Source of the DNA: an uncultured Microbulbifer sp.
GTDB lineage: Bacteria > Pseudomonadota > Gammaproteobacteria > Pseudomonadales > Cellvibrionaceae
Assembly (NCBI RefSeq): GCF_947489355.1
Contig: NZ_CANLDD010000028.1
Location: 1-50,110, forward strand
Length of the DNA: 50,110 bases
Reading direction: 5' to 3'
Part shown: positions 19,891 to 31,381 of the stretch, one piece after another
Layout of the letters: each line of letters opens with the position of its first letter
Position numbering within the stretch: position 1 is the stretch's first letter
The notes under the pieces: model-generated
Database searches by the model: none
Told to the model about the DNA's origin: nothing
Seen by the model: the letters and a program-made list of their open reading frames with translations, nothing else
Program-made: the position numbers and the translations under genes

Positions 19891-21180
19891 TCAACGGCCG
19901 AATCGATCCAGCAGGCTGTGATAGAGCATTCCCAGCACCAGGCAGGGCCAGCGCAGCAGCGTTCCCCCCGGAAAACTGTGCGCAGGTAAACTCGCTAGAA
20001 TATCAAAGTGCTCTTCTGTGCCGGCGATCACATCCGCAAGCAGTTTTCCGGCAAAAGTCGCTGTGGGGACACCGTGGCCTGAATAGCCCTGACTGTAAAA
20101 AACATTTGGCGCTAGCCTGCCTAAATTGGGCAAACGATTCAGGGTGATGGCGAGGGTACCTCCCCAAGCGTAGTCAATCCGTATATTGGCTAACTGGGGA
20201 TAGACGCGCAGCATATACTTGCGTACAAAGCCAGATATATCCTTGGGAAACTGAGTAGTGTAGTTTTCCCCCCCGCCAAAAATCAGGCGGTTATCACCGG
20301 ATAATTTCCAGTAATTGATAACAAAGAGCGTGTCCTGCACAGCGTAATCATTGGTGATCAACGCTTTGCCCAATGACACCGGTAGTGGCTCTGTGGCAAG
20401 TATAAAATTATTTATCGGCATTATCCTGCCGGCCAGGCGCGGCTCAAGTTTGCCGAGATAGCCATTGCAGGCCAGCACAATATTGCGCGCTCTAACCCGC
20501 CCATTTACCGTTTCTACTTCGCAGGGGCTCCCGCCCCGATAACGCAATACCCGACTGTGCTCATAGAGGTCAACACCGTTAGCAGCACAGGCCCGTGCCA
20601 AGCCCAGGGCATAATTCAGGGGATGGAGGTGCAAAGAGCCACAATCCAGCTGTCCACCCAAATAGCGCTTAGACCCAATAAGAGCGCGAACTTCCTGCGC
20701 ATTCGCATAGCGAATTCGAGTGTAACCGTAACGCTCCTGCAACAAATCCACGTCGCTGCGCAGATGATTGTCATGGCTGGGCTTGGCCGCCAGGTGCATA
20801 ATACCGCGCTTCAGGTCACAGCGGATACTGTGCTTTTTGATCAGGTGTTCAACCAGCTGTACCGCCTCGACACTGAATTGCCACAATGTGTTTGCCATAG
20901 CCTTGCCGAGCATTTTCTCCAGGTCAGCCTGGCTTCGGCGCTGGCCCACACCGACATGGCCGCCATTGCGGCCTGAAGCCCCCCAGCCGACCTGCTGCGC
21001 CTCCACAACTGCAACCTTGTAGCCCCGCTCGGCCAGGTGCAACGCTGTGGAAAGCCCGGTGTACCCGGCGCCAACCACACAGATATCCACAGAAACAGCA
21101 CCTGTCAACTGGGGAAAAGACGGTGCGACATTTGCGCTTGCCGCATAGTAGGAATCTGTGTGCCCCTGTAACCTTTTCAT
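19891..21180 (-). CDS. puuB: FAD-dependent oxidoreductase, PuuB-like (gamma-glutamylputrescine oxidase)
   Basis: A DAO-family flavoprotein of 429 residues (E. coli PuuB 426). It has SYYAASAN at the N-terminus, the FAD dinucleotide-binding CVVGAGYTGLSTALHLAERGY, GWGASGRNGGHVGVG, HLHPLNYALGLARA, NRLIFGGGENYTT, and the C-terminal YSQGYSGHGVPTATFAGKL followed by HSFPGGTLLRWP. E. coli PuuB oxidises gamma-glutamylputrescine to the aldehyde; here the substrate is inferred. A TTG nine codons upstream is in frame. I chose the ATG since it gives the family length and has AGGA just before it, at a rather short distance. It is divergent from a PuuA-like glutamine synthetase, which strengthens the assignment. 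puuC, puuD and puuP are not in the window. Confidence 0.8.
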   Translation of the reverse strand: MKRLQGHTDSYYAASANVAPSFPQLTGAVSVDICVVGAGYTGLSTALHLAERGYKVAVVEAQQVGWGASGRNGGHVGVGQRRSQADLEKMLGKAMANTLWQFSVEAVQLVEHLIKKHSIRCDLKRGIMHLAAKPSHDNHLRSDVDLLQERYGYTRIRYANAQEVRALIGSKRYLGGQLDCGSLHLHPLNYALGLARACAANGVDLYEHSRVLRYRGGSPCEVETVNGRVRARNIVLACNGYLGKLEPRLAGRIMPINNFILATEPLPVSLGKALITNDYAVQDTLFVINYWKLSGDNRLIFGGGENYTTQFPKDISGFVRKYMLRVYPQLANIRIDYAWGGTLAITLNRLPNLGRLAPNVFYSQGYSGHGVPTATFAGKLLADVIAGTEEHFDILASLPAHSFPGGTLLRWPCLVLGMLYHSLLDRFGR

Positions 21181-21235
21181 TTCCTGCCGAACTTTAAAAA
21201 GTACCAACGCGCCTATTCATGCCAAAATCGAATCA

Positions 21236-21264
21236 TTGACCAAACAATATTGAATGGTGATACG
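21236..21264 (+). promoter_or_regulatory. Candidate promoter for the puuA-like gene
   Basis: TTGACC, a 17-bp spacer and GATACG with an upstream TG. The -35 is good and the -10 poor. A TATACT further downstream (21379) is another possible -10. Confidence 0.25.
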
Positions 21265-21425
21265 CATTTTTACCTTCATCAAAATACGTATGTCGCCCTA
21301 TACAGCTGGTGACAACCGCCGCCGCATTTACGCTTGGGCAACCTGCGAGGCAGCACCCACAGACCGGGACCCCAAAGTATACTAAAGCAATACCGCAGGC
21401 TGGAGCATGAACTCAAAGGAACTCC

Positions 21426-22760
21426 ATGAACGAAATCAAGCGTTGGCTCGCCGAGCATAAAATTGTCGAAGTGGAGTGCCTGATACCGGACATGTCGGGC
21501 AATGCCAGAGGTAAATTCACTCCCACAGACAAGTTCCTGACCCAGGACAGCCGCCTGCCGGAAAGTATTCTGGTGCAAACCGTCACCGGTGGCTCCGTGG
21601 ATGAGCACAATACACTGGTGGACCCGGCGGATAGCGATATGCTGTTGGTACCCGATCCCCATTCCGTCCGCCTTAACCCCTGGGCCAACGACCCTACTGC
21701 GCAAATTGTACATGACTGCTATACGCGTGATGGTCGACTGCATCCCATCAGCACGCGCAATATTCTCAAATTTATTTTAGAAAAATATCTGGCAAGGGGC
21801 TGGAAACCGGTCGTGGCACCGGAAGTGGAATTTTATCTGGTTAAGCGCAACCTGAACCCGGATGAAAAACTAACCGCCCCCGTTGGTCGCTCCGGACGCA
21901 CTGAAAAAAACCGGCAGCCCTATAGCATTGATGCGGCGAATGAATATGAACCCATCATTGAGGATATGTACGTTTTCTGTGAAGCACAGGGTTTGGATGT
22001 GGACACACTGATCCACGAATCGGGTACCGCGCAGATGGAAATCAACTTCCTGCATGGTGACCCGCTAAAAATTGCCGACCAGGTTTTCACTTTTAAGCGC
22101 ACCGTGCGTGAGACCGCTCTACGCCATGGCATTTACGCAACCTTTATGGCAAAACCCATGGAGGACGAACCCGGCAGCGCACTACACCTCCATCAAAGTG
22201 TTGTCAGCGTAAAAACCGGGGAGAATATTTTTGTCGATAATCTCGGAAAAGAAAATGATACTTTCCTGCATTTTATTGGCGGCATGCAAAAATATATCCC
22301 TGGATTTATCAGCTTTTTTGCCCCCAACGTCAATTCCTACCGACGCTTTATTCCGGAAATGGCAGCTCCGATCAGTTTACACTGGGGATATGACAACCGC
22401 ACCACGGGCCTTCGTGTACCCGATAGCACACCACAAGGAAAAAGACTGGAAAATCGCTTCCCCGGTGCCGACTGCAATCCCTATCTCGCAATTGCGGCAT
22501 CCCTTGCCTGCGGCTATCTGGGCATGATCAATAAAGTGGCACCGAGTGCACCGTATCAGGGCGACTGCTCAAGAGAGCCCATCACTCTCCCCCGCACACA
22601 AGAACACGCACTCAACCTCTTGTTGGAATGCAAGGAAGCCGCTGAAATTTTTGGCAGCAAGTTCGTAAAAGCATGGAGTGCCATTAAGCGCGACGAATAT
22701 GAAGAATTCAATAGGGTTATCAGTTCCTGGGAGAGAGAGTTCCTCCTTCTTAACGTGTAA
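21426..22760 (+). CDS. puuA: Glutamine synthetase family protein, PuuA-like (gamma-glutamylputrescine synthetase)
   Basis: ATP-dependent ligase of the glutamine synthetase fold, 444 residues. It has an N-terminal beta-grasp part (CLIPDMSGNARGKFTPTDKFL), metal-binding APEVEFYLV and ESGTAQMEINF, the LHLHQSVV ammonium/metal region, the MAAPISLHWGYDNRTTGLRVP block, and the C-terminal RLENRFPGADCNPYLAIAAS. The short N-terminus and the divergent PuuB-like gene point to gamma-glutamylation of putrescine or another amine, rather than the housekeeping GlnA. No adenylylation-site tyrosine block of GlnA type was recognised. AAGGAA lies 6 bases before the ATG. The exact amine cannot be told. Confidence 0.82.
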   Translation: MNEIKRWLAEHKIVEVECLIPDMSGNARGKFTPTDKFLTQDSRLPESILVQTVTGGSVDEHNTLVDPADSDMLLVPDPHSVRLNPWANDPTAQIVHDCYTRDGRLHPISTRNILKFILEKYLARGWKPVVAPEVEFYLVKRNLNPDEKLTAPVGRSGRTEKNRQPYSIDAANEYEPIIEDMYVFCEAQGLDVDTLIHESGTAQMEINFLHGDPLKIADQVFTFKRTVRETALRHGIYATFMAKPMEDEPGSALHLHQSVVSVKTGENIFVDNLGKENDTFLHFIGGMQKYIPGFISFFAPNVNSYRRFIPEMAAPISLHWGYDNRTTGLRVPDSTPQGKRLENRFPGADCNPYLAIAASLACGYLGMINKVAPSAPYQGDCSREPITLPRTQEHALNLLLECKEAAEIFGSKFVKAWSAIKRDEYEEFNRVISSWEREFLLLNV

Positions 22761-25323
<2,563 letters not shown>

Positions 25324-25441
25324 GCACAGGCACTGAACCAATGTATCGGCGACCGGCCCAGAGCAATTAACGGAGTACCCATCGCTACCCCCGCACTGGG
25401 GTTAGATTAAGGCTTGGGAACGGAAGCCGTACAGCGCCAAT

Positions 25442-25471
25442 AAAAAGGGCGGCCTCTTGGCCGCCCTTTTT
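25442..25471 (+). terminator. Bidirectional rho-independent terminator
   Basis: AAAAA, GGGCGGCC, a TCTT loop, GGCCGCCC, TTTTT: a perfect 8-bp GC stem flanked by A and T tracts. It can end both the protease mRNA and the convergent symporter mRNA (stop at 25504). Confidence 0.92.
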
Positions 25472-25503
25472 CACTTTCGAGGAACCTCTTCGGGATCAGC
25501 CAG

Positions 25504-27174
25504 TTACTTGTGCCTGGGATCTTTCCAATATTCCTTTACCGTATCCTTCATTTCTTTTGCCAGCACCGTAATACCGAACAGATTGGGCAGGGTCATAATA
25601 ATGATCGCCACAGCGGACAGGTTCCAAATGATGGTTGTGTCCTCGATTGCCGCCCAGAAGAAGGCAACCACATACACAATTCTGTAGGGCATTACCGCTT
25701 TAGGCCCGAACAGGTAGATCATCGAGCGGTCGCCGTAGTAAGACCAGGCGATAGCCGTGGAGAAGGCAAACAGCAGAATCCCCAGGGTAACAATTAGCCC
25801 ACCATATTCCCCAAAGAAACCGCGCTGAAACGCTTTGTTGGTCAATGCCACCGAGTGCACCAGGGATTTGCCCCAGATATCGACATCCTCATTGGCGAAC
25901 TTACCATCCACTACAGTGAGAACACCGCTGAAGCTGTCATCGCCAACGCGAAAATCCAGATCCTCCGCGATAGAGCGCGCGTGAATCAGGGTAAAATCCT
26001 GGGTATTCTGCGCATGACCGTCGTCCACCACTACAGAGCCATTATAGGCTTTTACAGTACTTGGCTGGCTACTCAGGTAATTAAACAGCTGCTTCACATT
26101 ATTAGCATTGTTCTCGTCAAAGCGGCCTTCCACCACATAGGTATCCGCCCCTTCAAACAGGTTCTCATGCTTTTCTGTCCAAACCCCGGAGGAGAGAATC
26201 ACAAGGCCGGTCAGGGTACAGATAATGATCGTATCGATGAAAGGCTCCAGCAGGGAAACCATACCTTCGGAAACCGGTTCATCGGCGCGCGCTGCGGCGT
26301 GCGCAATCGGTGCGGAACCCTGCCCCGCTTCGTTGGAGAAGAGGCCCCGGTTTACCCCGCGGTTAAAGGCATAGGCAAAGCTGGCACCCAGAAAACCGCC
26401 CACTGCCGCACTGCCGGAAAAGGCATCGCGGAAAACGGCCCCAAAGGAAGGAATAATATTTTCGTAGTTGTATAAAATAACACCCAGGGCACCGATCACA
26501 TAAATTAATGCCATGGTGGGAACAATGGTGGAAGTCACCTTGGCAATCCGCGTGATACCCCCAATGATCACCATCCCAAGCAAGATAGCGAGCACTCCGC
26601 CGGTCAACCCCTTATTGATACCAAAAGAATCATGCATGGCCTGGGCGATATTGTTGACTTGGGGAAGACTCCCTGTGCCAAATGAACAAATGACCGTGGC
26701 AATGGCAAACAGAACAGCCAGCCACTTCATGTTGAGGCGGCGCTCCATATAGAACATGGGGCCACCGGCAAAGTACCCGTCCGCTGCCTTGATACGGTAT
26801 TTGTGGGACAGCGTCACCTCGACAAACTTGGTTGTCATACCGAGAAAAGCCGTCATCCACATCCAGAAAAGCGCAGCCGGCCCTCCCAAGTAGATGGCGA
26901 GACCCACACCACCGATATTACCGGTACCGACAGTACCGGAAAGCGCGGTCGCAAGGGCTTGAAAGTGCGAGGCATCACCGGGATCGCTGGGCTTGTCGTA
27001 CTTGCCCTGTACAACTTTGATCGCATGCCTGAAGTAGCGAATCTGCGGGAACCCAAGATAAATGGTGAAAAAGAAACCGACTCCCAACAACACGTAGGGA
27101 AACCAGCGTGCTGAACCGAGCAAGCCGTCCAGTGACAGCAATAATTGATTAAAGGACTCCAAGCTAACCCCCAC
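25504..27174 (-). CDS. Alanine/glycine:sodium symporter (AGCS family) with an extra loop domain
   Basis: An integral inner-membrane Na+/amino-acid symporter of 556 residues. Family blocks are [78 protein letters not shown] and [22 protein letters not shown]. Usual members are about 450-480 residues. The excess is a polar insert of about 100 residues (about 332-430) between two membrane segments, after [11 protein letters not shown] and before ALTNKAF, containing [17 protein letters not shown] and [13 protein letters not shown]. The start codon read is GTG with a poor ribosome binding site, and a TTG four codons on is an alternative. The substrate is inferred as alanine or glycine. Confidence 0.9.
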   Translation of the reverse strand: MGVSLESFNQLLLSLDGLLGSARWFPYVLLGVGFFFTIYLGFPQIRYFRHAIKVVQGKYDKPSDPGDASHFQALATALSGTVGTGNIGGVGLAIYLGGPAALFWMWMTAFLGMTTKFVEVTLSHKYRIKAADGYFAGGPMFYMERRLNMKWLAVLFAIATVICSFGTGSLPQVNNIAQAMHDSFGINKGLTGGVLAILLGMVIIGGITRIAKVTSTIVPTMALIYVIGALGVILYNYENIIPSFGAVFRDAFSGSAAVGGFLGASFAYAFNRGVNRGLFSNEAGQGSAPIAHAAARADEPVSEGMVSLLEPFIDTIIICTLTGLVILSSGVWTEKHENLFEGADTYVVEGRFDENNANNVKQLFNYLSSQPSTVKAYNGSVVVDDGHAQNTQDFTLIHARSIAEDLDFRVGDDSFSGVLTVVDGKFANEDVDIWGKSLVHSVALTNKAFQRGFFGEYGGLIVTLGILLFAFSTAIAWSYYGDRSMIYLFGPKAVMPYRIVYVVAFFWAAIEDTTIIWNLSAVAIIIMTLPNLFGITVLAKEMKDTVKEYWKDPRHK

Positions 27175-27269
27175 GGTTCTGACTGAGTTTTGATTATTTT
27201 ATAGACAGCCAAAGCTGTAATACGTGGCGCAGATTAGCAGCTTCCACGGCGCTAGAACAGTAATGCCGG

Positions 27270-28316
27270 TCAATCCCCCAGAAATGAAAAGTTCTGCCGG
27301 TAGGGAAACAGAGCAAACAGCCCCCCGGTATGAACGAAAACCAGATTGTCAGCCCCTCCATAATTCCCCATTTTCAATTCCTGCAAAAGCCCATGGAAGG
27401 CTTTGCCGGTATAGACCGGGTCCAGTAAAAGTCCCTCAAGGCTCGCCACTTCAGCAATGGTTTGATAAACCGGTCTCTCTGCTTGGGCATATCCCGGCCC
27501 GATATAATTTTCATTGACACGAACTACAAGTGAGGCGGTATCCACTCTCGCTCCCGCTAACGCAGACCAATGACGAATATCCTCCCTTATCTTGGTCTGA
27601 AAATAGGCCGCGTTGTCACAGACAGCGTAGCCAGTGACTTTACACCCGGTCTTCAGCAGGTGGCAACCCAGCGCCAGGCCAGCCTGGGTTCCCCCACTTC
27701 CGGTAGCGCACACGATATGCTCTGGCTCGAAACCATACGCCAGGCAGTCAGTCATCAACTCCTGGGACGCCGCGATATACCCCCAGATACCAAGGCCGTC
27801 ACTGGCACCCGTGGGAATACAGAATGGCCGGTGGTCCCGGGACCGATAGTCCTCAGCCCAGTATTTAAAGCGCTCAGCTAACGTATCCTGGTATTCCTCC
27901 GCTGGATACACTGCCACGGCTGTGCCAGCCAGGCGATCCAATAACAGATTTCCATCCATCTCCTCACTGGTCCCTCCCCGCAGTAACAGCTGTACCTGCA
28001 AACCGAGCCGGGCACCCACAAGTGCCGTGGTGCGGCAATGGTTGGATTGCAAGCCCCCACAGGTAATCAAGGTATCACAGCCCTGCCCGGTGGCAGCAGC
28101 GGTGACAAACTCGAGCTTGCGAAGCTTATTGCCCGACATCCCGGATTCAGTCAGGTCATCCCGCTTCACCCAGATTCGCGGCCCACCATAAGGGAAGGAA
28201 AAACGCTCGCTGATACGATTCAACGGCTGTAAAGGGGTTGGCAGATTGGCCAGCTTCAGACGGGCGGGCAACTCGATGGGCAGGTTTTTGCGCACGGCGG
28301 TTCCATCCCAGTTCAT
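27270..28316 (-). CDS. dcyD: PLP-dependent D-cysteine desulfhydrase-like enzyme
   Basis: Fold type II PLP enzyme of the ACC deaminase/D-cysteine desulfhydrase family, 348 residues from the ATG chosen here. The PLP lysine 64 lies in SGNKLRKLEF. GGLQSNHCRTTA and the phosphate-binding ATGSGGTQAGLALG follow. At the two positions that separate the subfamilies it has threonine in DPVYTGKAF (ACC deaminase has glutamate in DPVYEGK) and HTGG rather than HLGG. This favours D-cysteine desulfhydrase, which yields pyruvate, ammonia and H2S. The start is uncertain: the frame stays open a further 46 codons upstream without family similarity, and a GTG seven codons in, behind GGAA, is also possible. Confidence 0.75.
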   Translation of the reverse strand: MNWDGTAVRKNLPIELPARLKLANLPTPLQPLNRISERFSFPYGGPRIWVKRDDLTESGMSGNKLRKLEFVTAAATGQGCDTLITCGGLQSNHCRTTALVGARLGLQVQLLLRGGTSEEMDGNLLLDRLAGTAVAVYPAEEYQDTLAERFKYWAEDYRSRDHRPFCIPTGASDGLGIWGYIAASQELMTDCLAYGFEPEHIVCATGSGGTQAGLALGCHLLKTGCKVTGYAVCDNAAYFQTKIREDIRHWSALAGARVDTASLVVRVNENYIGPGYAQAERPVYQTIAEVASLEGLLLDPVYTGKAFHGLLQELKMGNYGGADNLVFVHTGGLFALFPYRQNFSFLGD

Positions 28317-28752
28317 TGGATCAATGGCAAACGGTGGCCGAATTGGGAATCCCTTGCCCCTACAGATTAGTGCCTCTAGAACCCGTTTTTGCCAAGGCCA
28401 AGGCGACGAGAATGGCTTATACCACGGCGTAAGCCCATACAGGCAGCCCGGCAAATTTTCCTCATTGGCTCAGTCGCTTCCTCCGGCAGATTGGCCTGGA
28501 TTCTGGATAGTCCCACTGATCAAAAAAGCCCGATTAAGGGCGGCTTGTGCAGAACAATTGACCTGAGAAAAGAAGCGGTTCCCCCCTTTCACAGGTAAGG
28601 TAAGCTGAGCTGAATCCCGGATTGTCATTACCTTCCAGACAATGTCTGTTATCAACCAATTACCTTTGTTTTAAGCACAGTCCTCGCATGATAGCGAATC
28701 CCCTACCAAACAGTACGCAGGGGATTCTCTTCAAAACTGAATCAGGCGCAAT
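28317..28752. other. Intergenic region, no gene seen
   Basis: About 430 bases between the dcyD start and the yajC terminator. It holds the inverted repeat at 28696-28727 and otherwise nothing I recognise. Confidence 0.45.
28696..28727. repeat. Perfect 9-bp inverted repeat
   Basis: GAATCCCCT and AGGGGATTC pair exactly around a 14-base loop. There is no clear T-tract. It lies 26 bp beyond the yajC terminator and may be a second stop structure or part of the dcyD leader. Confidence 0.6.
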
Positions 28753-28780
28753 AAAAAAGCCCGGCGACTACCAGGCTTTT
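28753..28780 (-). terminator. Terminator downstream of yajC
   Basis: On the minus strand AAGCCTGG and CCGGGCTT pair (one G-T) around a 6-base loop, followed by TTTTTT. It lies 39 bp after the yajC stop, so yajC is not cotranscribed with the next gene. Confidence 0.82.
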
Positions 28781-28818
28781 CTTGACTAAACAGCTAAAGG
28801 CGCAGGCCGTACAACTTG

Positions 28819-29151
28819 TCAGATCTTTTTGATCGTGCCTTTGGGCAATACAGCGTTCACTGCCACTTTCTGGAATTTCAGGGACATATTGTCCGCCACC
28901 TCCAAAACGATGTAGTCGTCATCGACTTTGTCGACCCGGCCCAGCATACCGCTGCTCATGACCACTTCATCGCCCTTTTTCAGAGCACCCACCAACGCCT
29001 GATGCTCTTTCTGGCGCTTGCGCTGAGGGCGGATAATAAAAAACCACATAAACGCGAACAGGCCCGCAAACATCAGCAGGGTAATCATTGAATTGCCCTG
29101 GGGTGCCGGCCCGGCTTGCTGTGCCATGGCAGAAGGGATAAAAAAGCTCAT
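28819..29151 (-). CDS. yajC: YajC-like preprotein translocase accessory subunit
   Basis: A 110-residue single-span inner-membrane protein, the same length as E. coli YajC. A short N-terminus (SFFIPSAMAQQAGPAPQG) is followed by one membrane helix (MITLLMFAGLFAFMWFFIIRP) and a cytosolic domain with PQRKRQKEHQALVGALKKGDEVVMSSGMLGRV. YajC associates with SecDF and the SecYEG translocon. It is normally encoded in tgt-yajC-secD-secF, but here neither tgt nor secD/secF is adjacent and a terminator follows. The inner ATG has GAGG 6 bases upstream; a TTG four codons earlier was rejected. Confidence 0.92.
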   Translation of the reverse strand: MSFFIPSAMAQQAGPAPQGNSMITLLMFAGLFAFMWFFIIRPQRKRQKEHQALVGALKKGDEVVMSSGMLGRVDKVDDDYIVLEVADNMSLKFQKVAVNAVLPKGTIKKI

Positions 29152-29219
29152 GCAAAACCTCAAAGAGTCAGCCTATAAAATTGCCGCCAACTCTAACGGG
29201 TTTACCCCGCCGAGGCAAC

Positions 29220-29234
29220 GGATCGGACCGATCC
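29220..29234. promoter_or_regulatory. 15-bp palindrome between araC-like gene and yajC
   Basis: GGATCGG-A-CCGATCC is a perfect palindrome with a single central base, so it suits a dimeric DNA-binding protein better than an RNA hairpin. It lies about 70 bp before the yajC start and 28 bp after the stop of the upstream regulator gene. Confidence 0.4.
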
Positions 29235-29262
29235 GGGCTGAACCGGCCAAACCCATTTCCGC

Positions 29263-29709
29263 TTAAAACCGCTGACGGACCTGGCGCCGGTAGCCAGTTG
29301 GTGACATACCAGTCCAGCGTTTGAAGGCACTGGTGAAACTGGTTCTGTCCGAGAAGTCCAGAATTCTTGAGATACCGTCGACACTGAGCGCGGTATCCTT
29401 GAGAAAATGCACTGCATGGCGGAATCGCACGTGATCACGCAACGAGGCAAAGCTCAAGCTGTGCTCCTGCAATCGGCGCTGTAAAGTCCGGGTAGACATG
29501 CTTAAATCGGAAGCGACCGGGCGAATCGCGAGAGAGGCCTTGCCAATGCGCTGTTCCAGCACATCGATCACCCGAGCGGCAATACCAAAGCTAGTTGCCT
29601 CGGGGGGGGCCAGGAGCTGGTCGAGAATATTCGGGTCTCCGGATATCCTGGCCTGCTGAAGGGATTTGTCTTCAGATAGCGAAGTCTGGTCGGGCTGAGT
29701 ATGGTTCAT
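29263..29709 (-). CDS. Stand-alone AraC-family DNA-binding domain protein
   Basis: A 148-residue protein made of little more than an AraC/XylS double helix-turn-helix (about residues 50-146). It includes VASDLSMSTRTLQRRLQEHS and the second-helix signature ISRILDFSDRTSFTSAFKRW followed by TGMSPTGYRR. Full-length family members have a further 150-200 residues for ligand binding or dimerisation. The first 50 residues here are polar and not recognisable as such a domain. AAGGAG stands 8 bases before the ATG, an ideal site, so this is a designed short gene rather than a 5'-truncated one. Target and signal are unknown. Confidence 0.85.
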   Translation of the reverse strand: MNHTQPDQTSLSEDKSLQQARISGDPNILDQLLAPPEATSFGIAARVIDVLEQRIGKASLAIRPVASDLSMSTRTLQRRLQEHSLSFASLRDHVRFRHAVHFLKDTALSVDGISRILDFSDRTSFTSAFKRWTGMSPTGYRRQVRQRF

Positions 29710-30118
29710 CGAGCTGCTCCTTTTGAGTTCCGTGAGCCGCAGTTATTTTTCTATGTCCGCTTCCAGCGAATCCCGGTTACCACTGCCCGCTCCTGCATAC
29801 CAACCATCTTTTCGGGCTACCACTTGATGCGGGATGCATCGAAAACTGACATCGAATCCTTCACAGAGATGTACAATTTTTAAACTAACCGCTCCGGCAA
29901 TACCCCACAGAGAAACACTCTCTCGCCGGCGCACCTTTCCTTTACAACAGCCAGTATAGACCAAGATTTGAGAAAGCAAGGGACGACAGCGCTTTTTTTC
30001 ATTGTCTTTTGCTGCAGGTGCAATATCCACTCCCTGAACCAGGGCTCAAAGCGCAGGAAACCGCGCCCCAGGGCGACCAATGGACACACGCCCTGCCGAA
30101 ACCCACCCTACACGACGG
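29710..30118. other. Intergenic region, no gene supported
   Basis: About 410 bases between the AraC-like gene and bcp. A 95-codon minus-strand frame (29743-30030) is open but has no ribosome binding site or family features, and I do not call it. Promoter elements for the regulator gene must lie here. Confidence 0.4.
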
Positions 30119-30595
30119 TCAATCCAGGTTCTCATCGATCCAGTTGAGCACATCGGTATGGTGGGTCTTGGTTTTAACCTTGTCAATGACATGCCTGAGA
30201 CGACCGCTCCTGTCGATGATAAAGGTGGTCCGTATCAAGCCCAGGTACTCCCGGCCCATAAACTTTTTCAAGCCCCAACAACCATATTTTTGGGCGATTT
30301 TATGCTCTTCATCGGACAGGAGATCAAAGTTGAGTCCCTGTTTCTCAATAAACCGCTGTAACTTCCCCACCCCATCTGGGCTGACCCCCAACACTACGGT
30401 ACCGCGTTTCTTGAACGCCTCGGCACTATCCCTGATACTGCAGGCCTGCGTGGTGCAGCCCGGCGTCAGCGCTTTGGGGTAGAAATAGAGCACCAGATGA
30501 TTTTTGCCACGAAAATCCTTAAGAGAAACTTTCTCACCATTTTGGTTGGTCAAGGTAAAAGCCGGTGCCAAATTACCAATTTTGGGAAAGGCCAT
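30119..30595 (-). CDS. bcp: Thiol peroxidase, Bcp/PrxQ type
   Basis: A 158-residue thioredoxin-dependent peroxiredoxin that reduces hydrogen peroxide and organic or lipid peroxides in the cytoplasm. It shows APAFTLTNQNGEKVSLKDF, the active-site block FYPKALTPGCTTQAC with peroxidatic C47 and resolving C52 (the five-residue spacing of atypical 2-Cys Bcp), and the C-terminal HHTDVLNWIDENL. AGGGGA lies 6 bases before the ATG. It is monocistronic by spacing. Confidence 0.95.
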   Translation of the reverse strand: MAFPKIGNLAPAFTLTNQNGEKVSLKDFRGKNHLVLYFYPKALTPGCTTQACSIRDSAEAFKKRGTVVLGVSPDGVGKLQRFIEKQGLNFDLLSDEEHKIAQKYGCWGLKKFMGREYLGLIRTTFIIDRSGRLRHVIDKVKTKTHHTDVLNWIDENLD

Positions 30596-30678
30596 ATGAA
30601 ATCCCCTGGGGAGCTGGAGTAAACAATACAGGGATTATAACGAAAGGAGGCTATAGAAACGCCAGTTCGGCGCAAAAA

Positions 30679-31200
30679 TCAAAACTGGTGCAGTTGCAAT
30701 GCCCTGTCTTTACGCGCGCAGATACCTATACGCCCCAACCTCTTAACCAACTCCGCCTTTTCCGCATCGGTCAGGAATTCCCCCACTTCCAGGCACCCCT
30801 CAGGGCCACTAAAGCTCACCGAGGCGGGTTCTGCTGTCCCGCTGCCCATGCGCACCAGGACCGCCAGGCTGTCCCTGGTGAACTCCCGGTGGTAAACGCT
30901 CTGTTGACGAAACCCCCTGCAGCAATCGAACACGACCTGCTCATCATCAATACGAATCACTTCGCGGCGGGTTCCCTCCAGGCAGACATAGGCAAACAGC
31001 ACCGCCAATAACAGCATCTCCAGGCCCGCAAACGGCAGAATCATCCAGGCACCGGCAAAGGCGAAAGCCAGGCTGATACCGAGGGAAACAGCGACCAGGG
31101 AGAAAAACACCCACAGGTTTGCAGAGACAGACAGGGATTGATTTGGTTGAAGAAGAATACAGGCGCAGCGGGGAGAGTAACGGCCGACTTCAGTAACCAT
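30679..31200 (-). CDS. DUF2244 family membrane protein
   Basis: A 173-residue inner-membrane protein of the DUF2244 family. The N-terminal cytosolic stretch ends in LLQPNQSLSVSANLW, two adjacent membrane helices follow (VFFSLVAVSLGISLAFAFAG and ILPFAGLEMLLLAVLFAYV), and then a cytosolic beta-rich domain with DEQVVFDCC. This family is often near cytochrome oxidase genes, but none is seen here. The function is unknown. A frame 35 codons longer was rejected as outside the family, but the ATG chosen has only GGAA about 10 bases upstream, so the start is approximate. Confidence 0.75.
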   Translation of the reverse strand: MVTEVGRYSPRCACILLQPNQSLSVSANLWVFFSLVAVSLGISLAFAFAGAWMILPFAGLEMLLLAVLFAYVCLEGTRREVIRIDDEQVVFDCCRGFRQQSVYHREFTRDSLAVLVRMGSGTAEPASVSFSGPEGCLEVGEFLTDAEKAELVKRLGRIGICARKDRALQLHQF

Positions 31201-31381
31201 GGCAGACGGTTCCGGCAAGTACTTACTCTCAGTGTAGTGTCGCTGCCGGCAGCCCACATTGGCAGAACAGCCCGGTAAATCCTCCCAAATGCGGCTCCAG
31301 AACAAACACAGCCAAAAACCCGCTGGACCGGGCGGGTTTGTTGGCGAGTGACCAGACGCAATGGCTGGTCGATCAACCGGA

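Noticed and set aside
29743..30030. 95-codon minus-strand frame upstream of the AraC-like gene
   Set aside because: No ribosome binding site, no recognisable domain, no resemblance to an AraC N-terminal domain.
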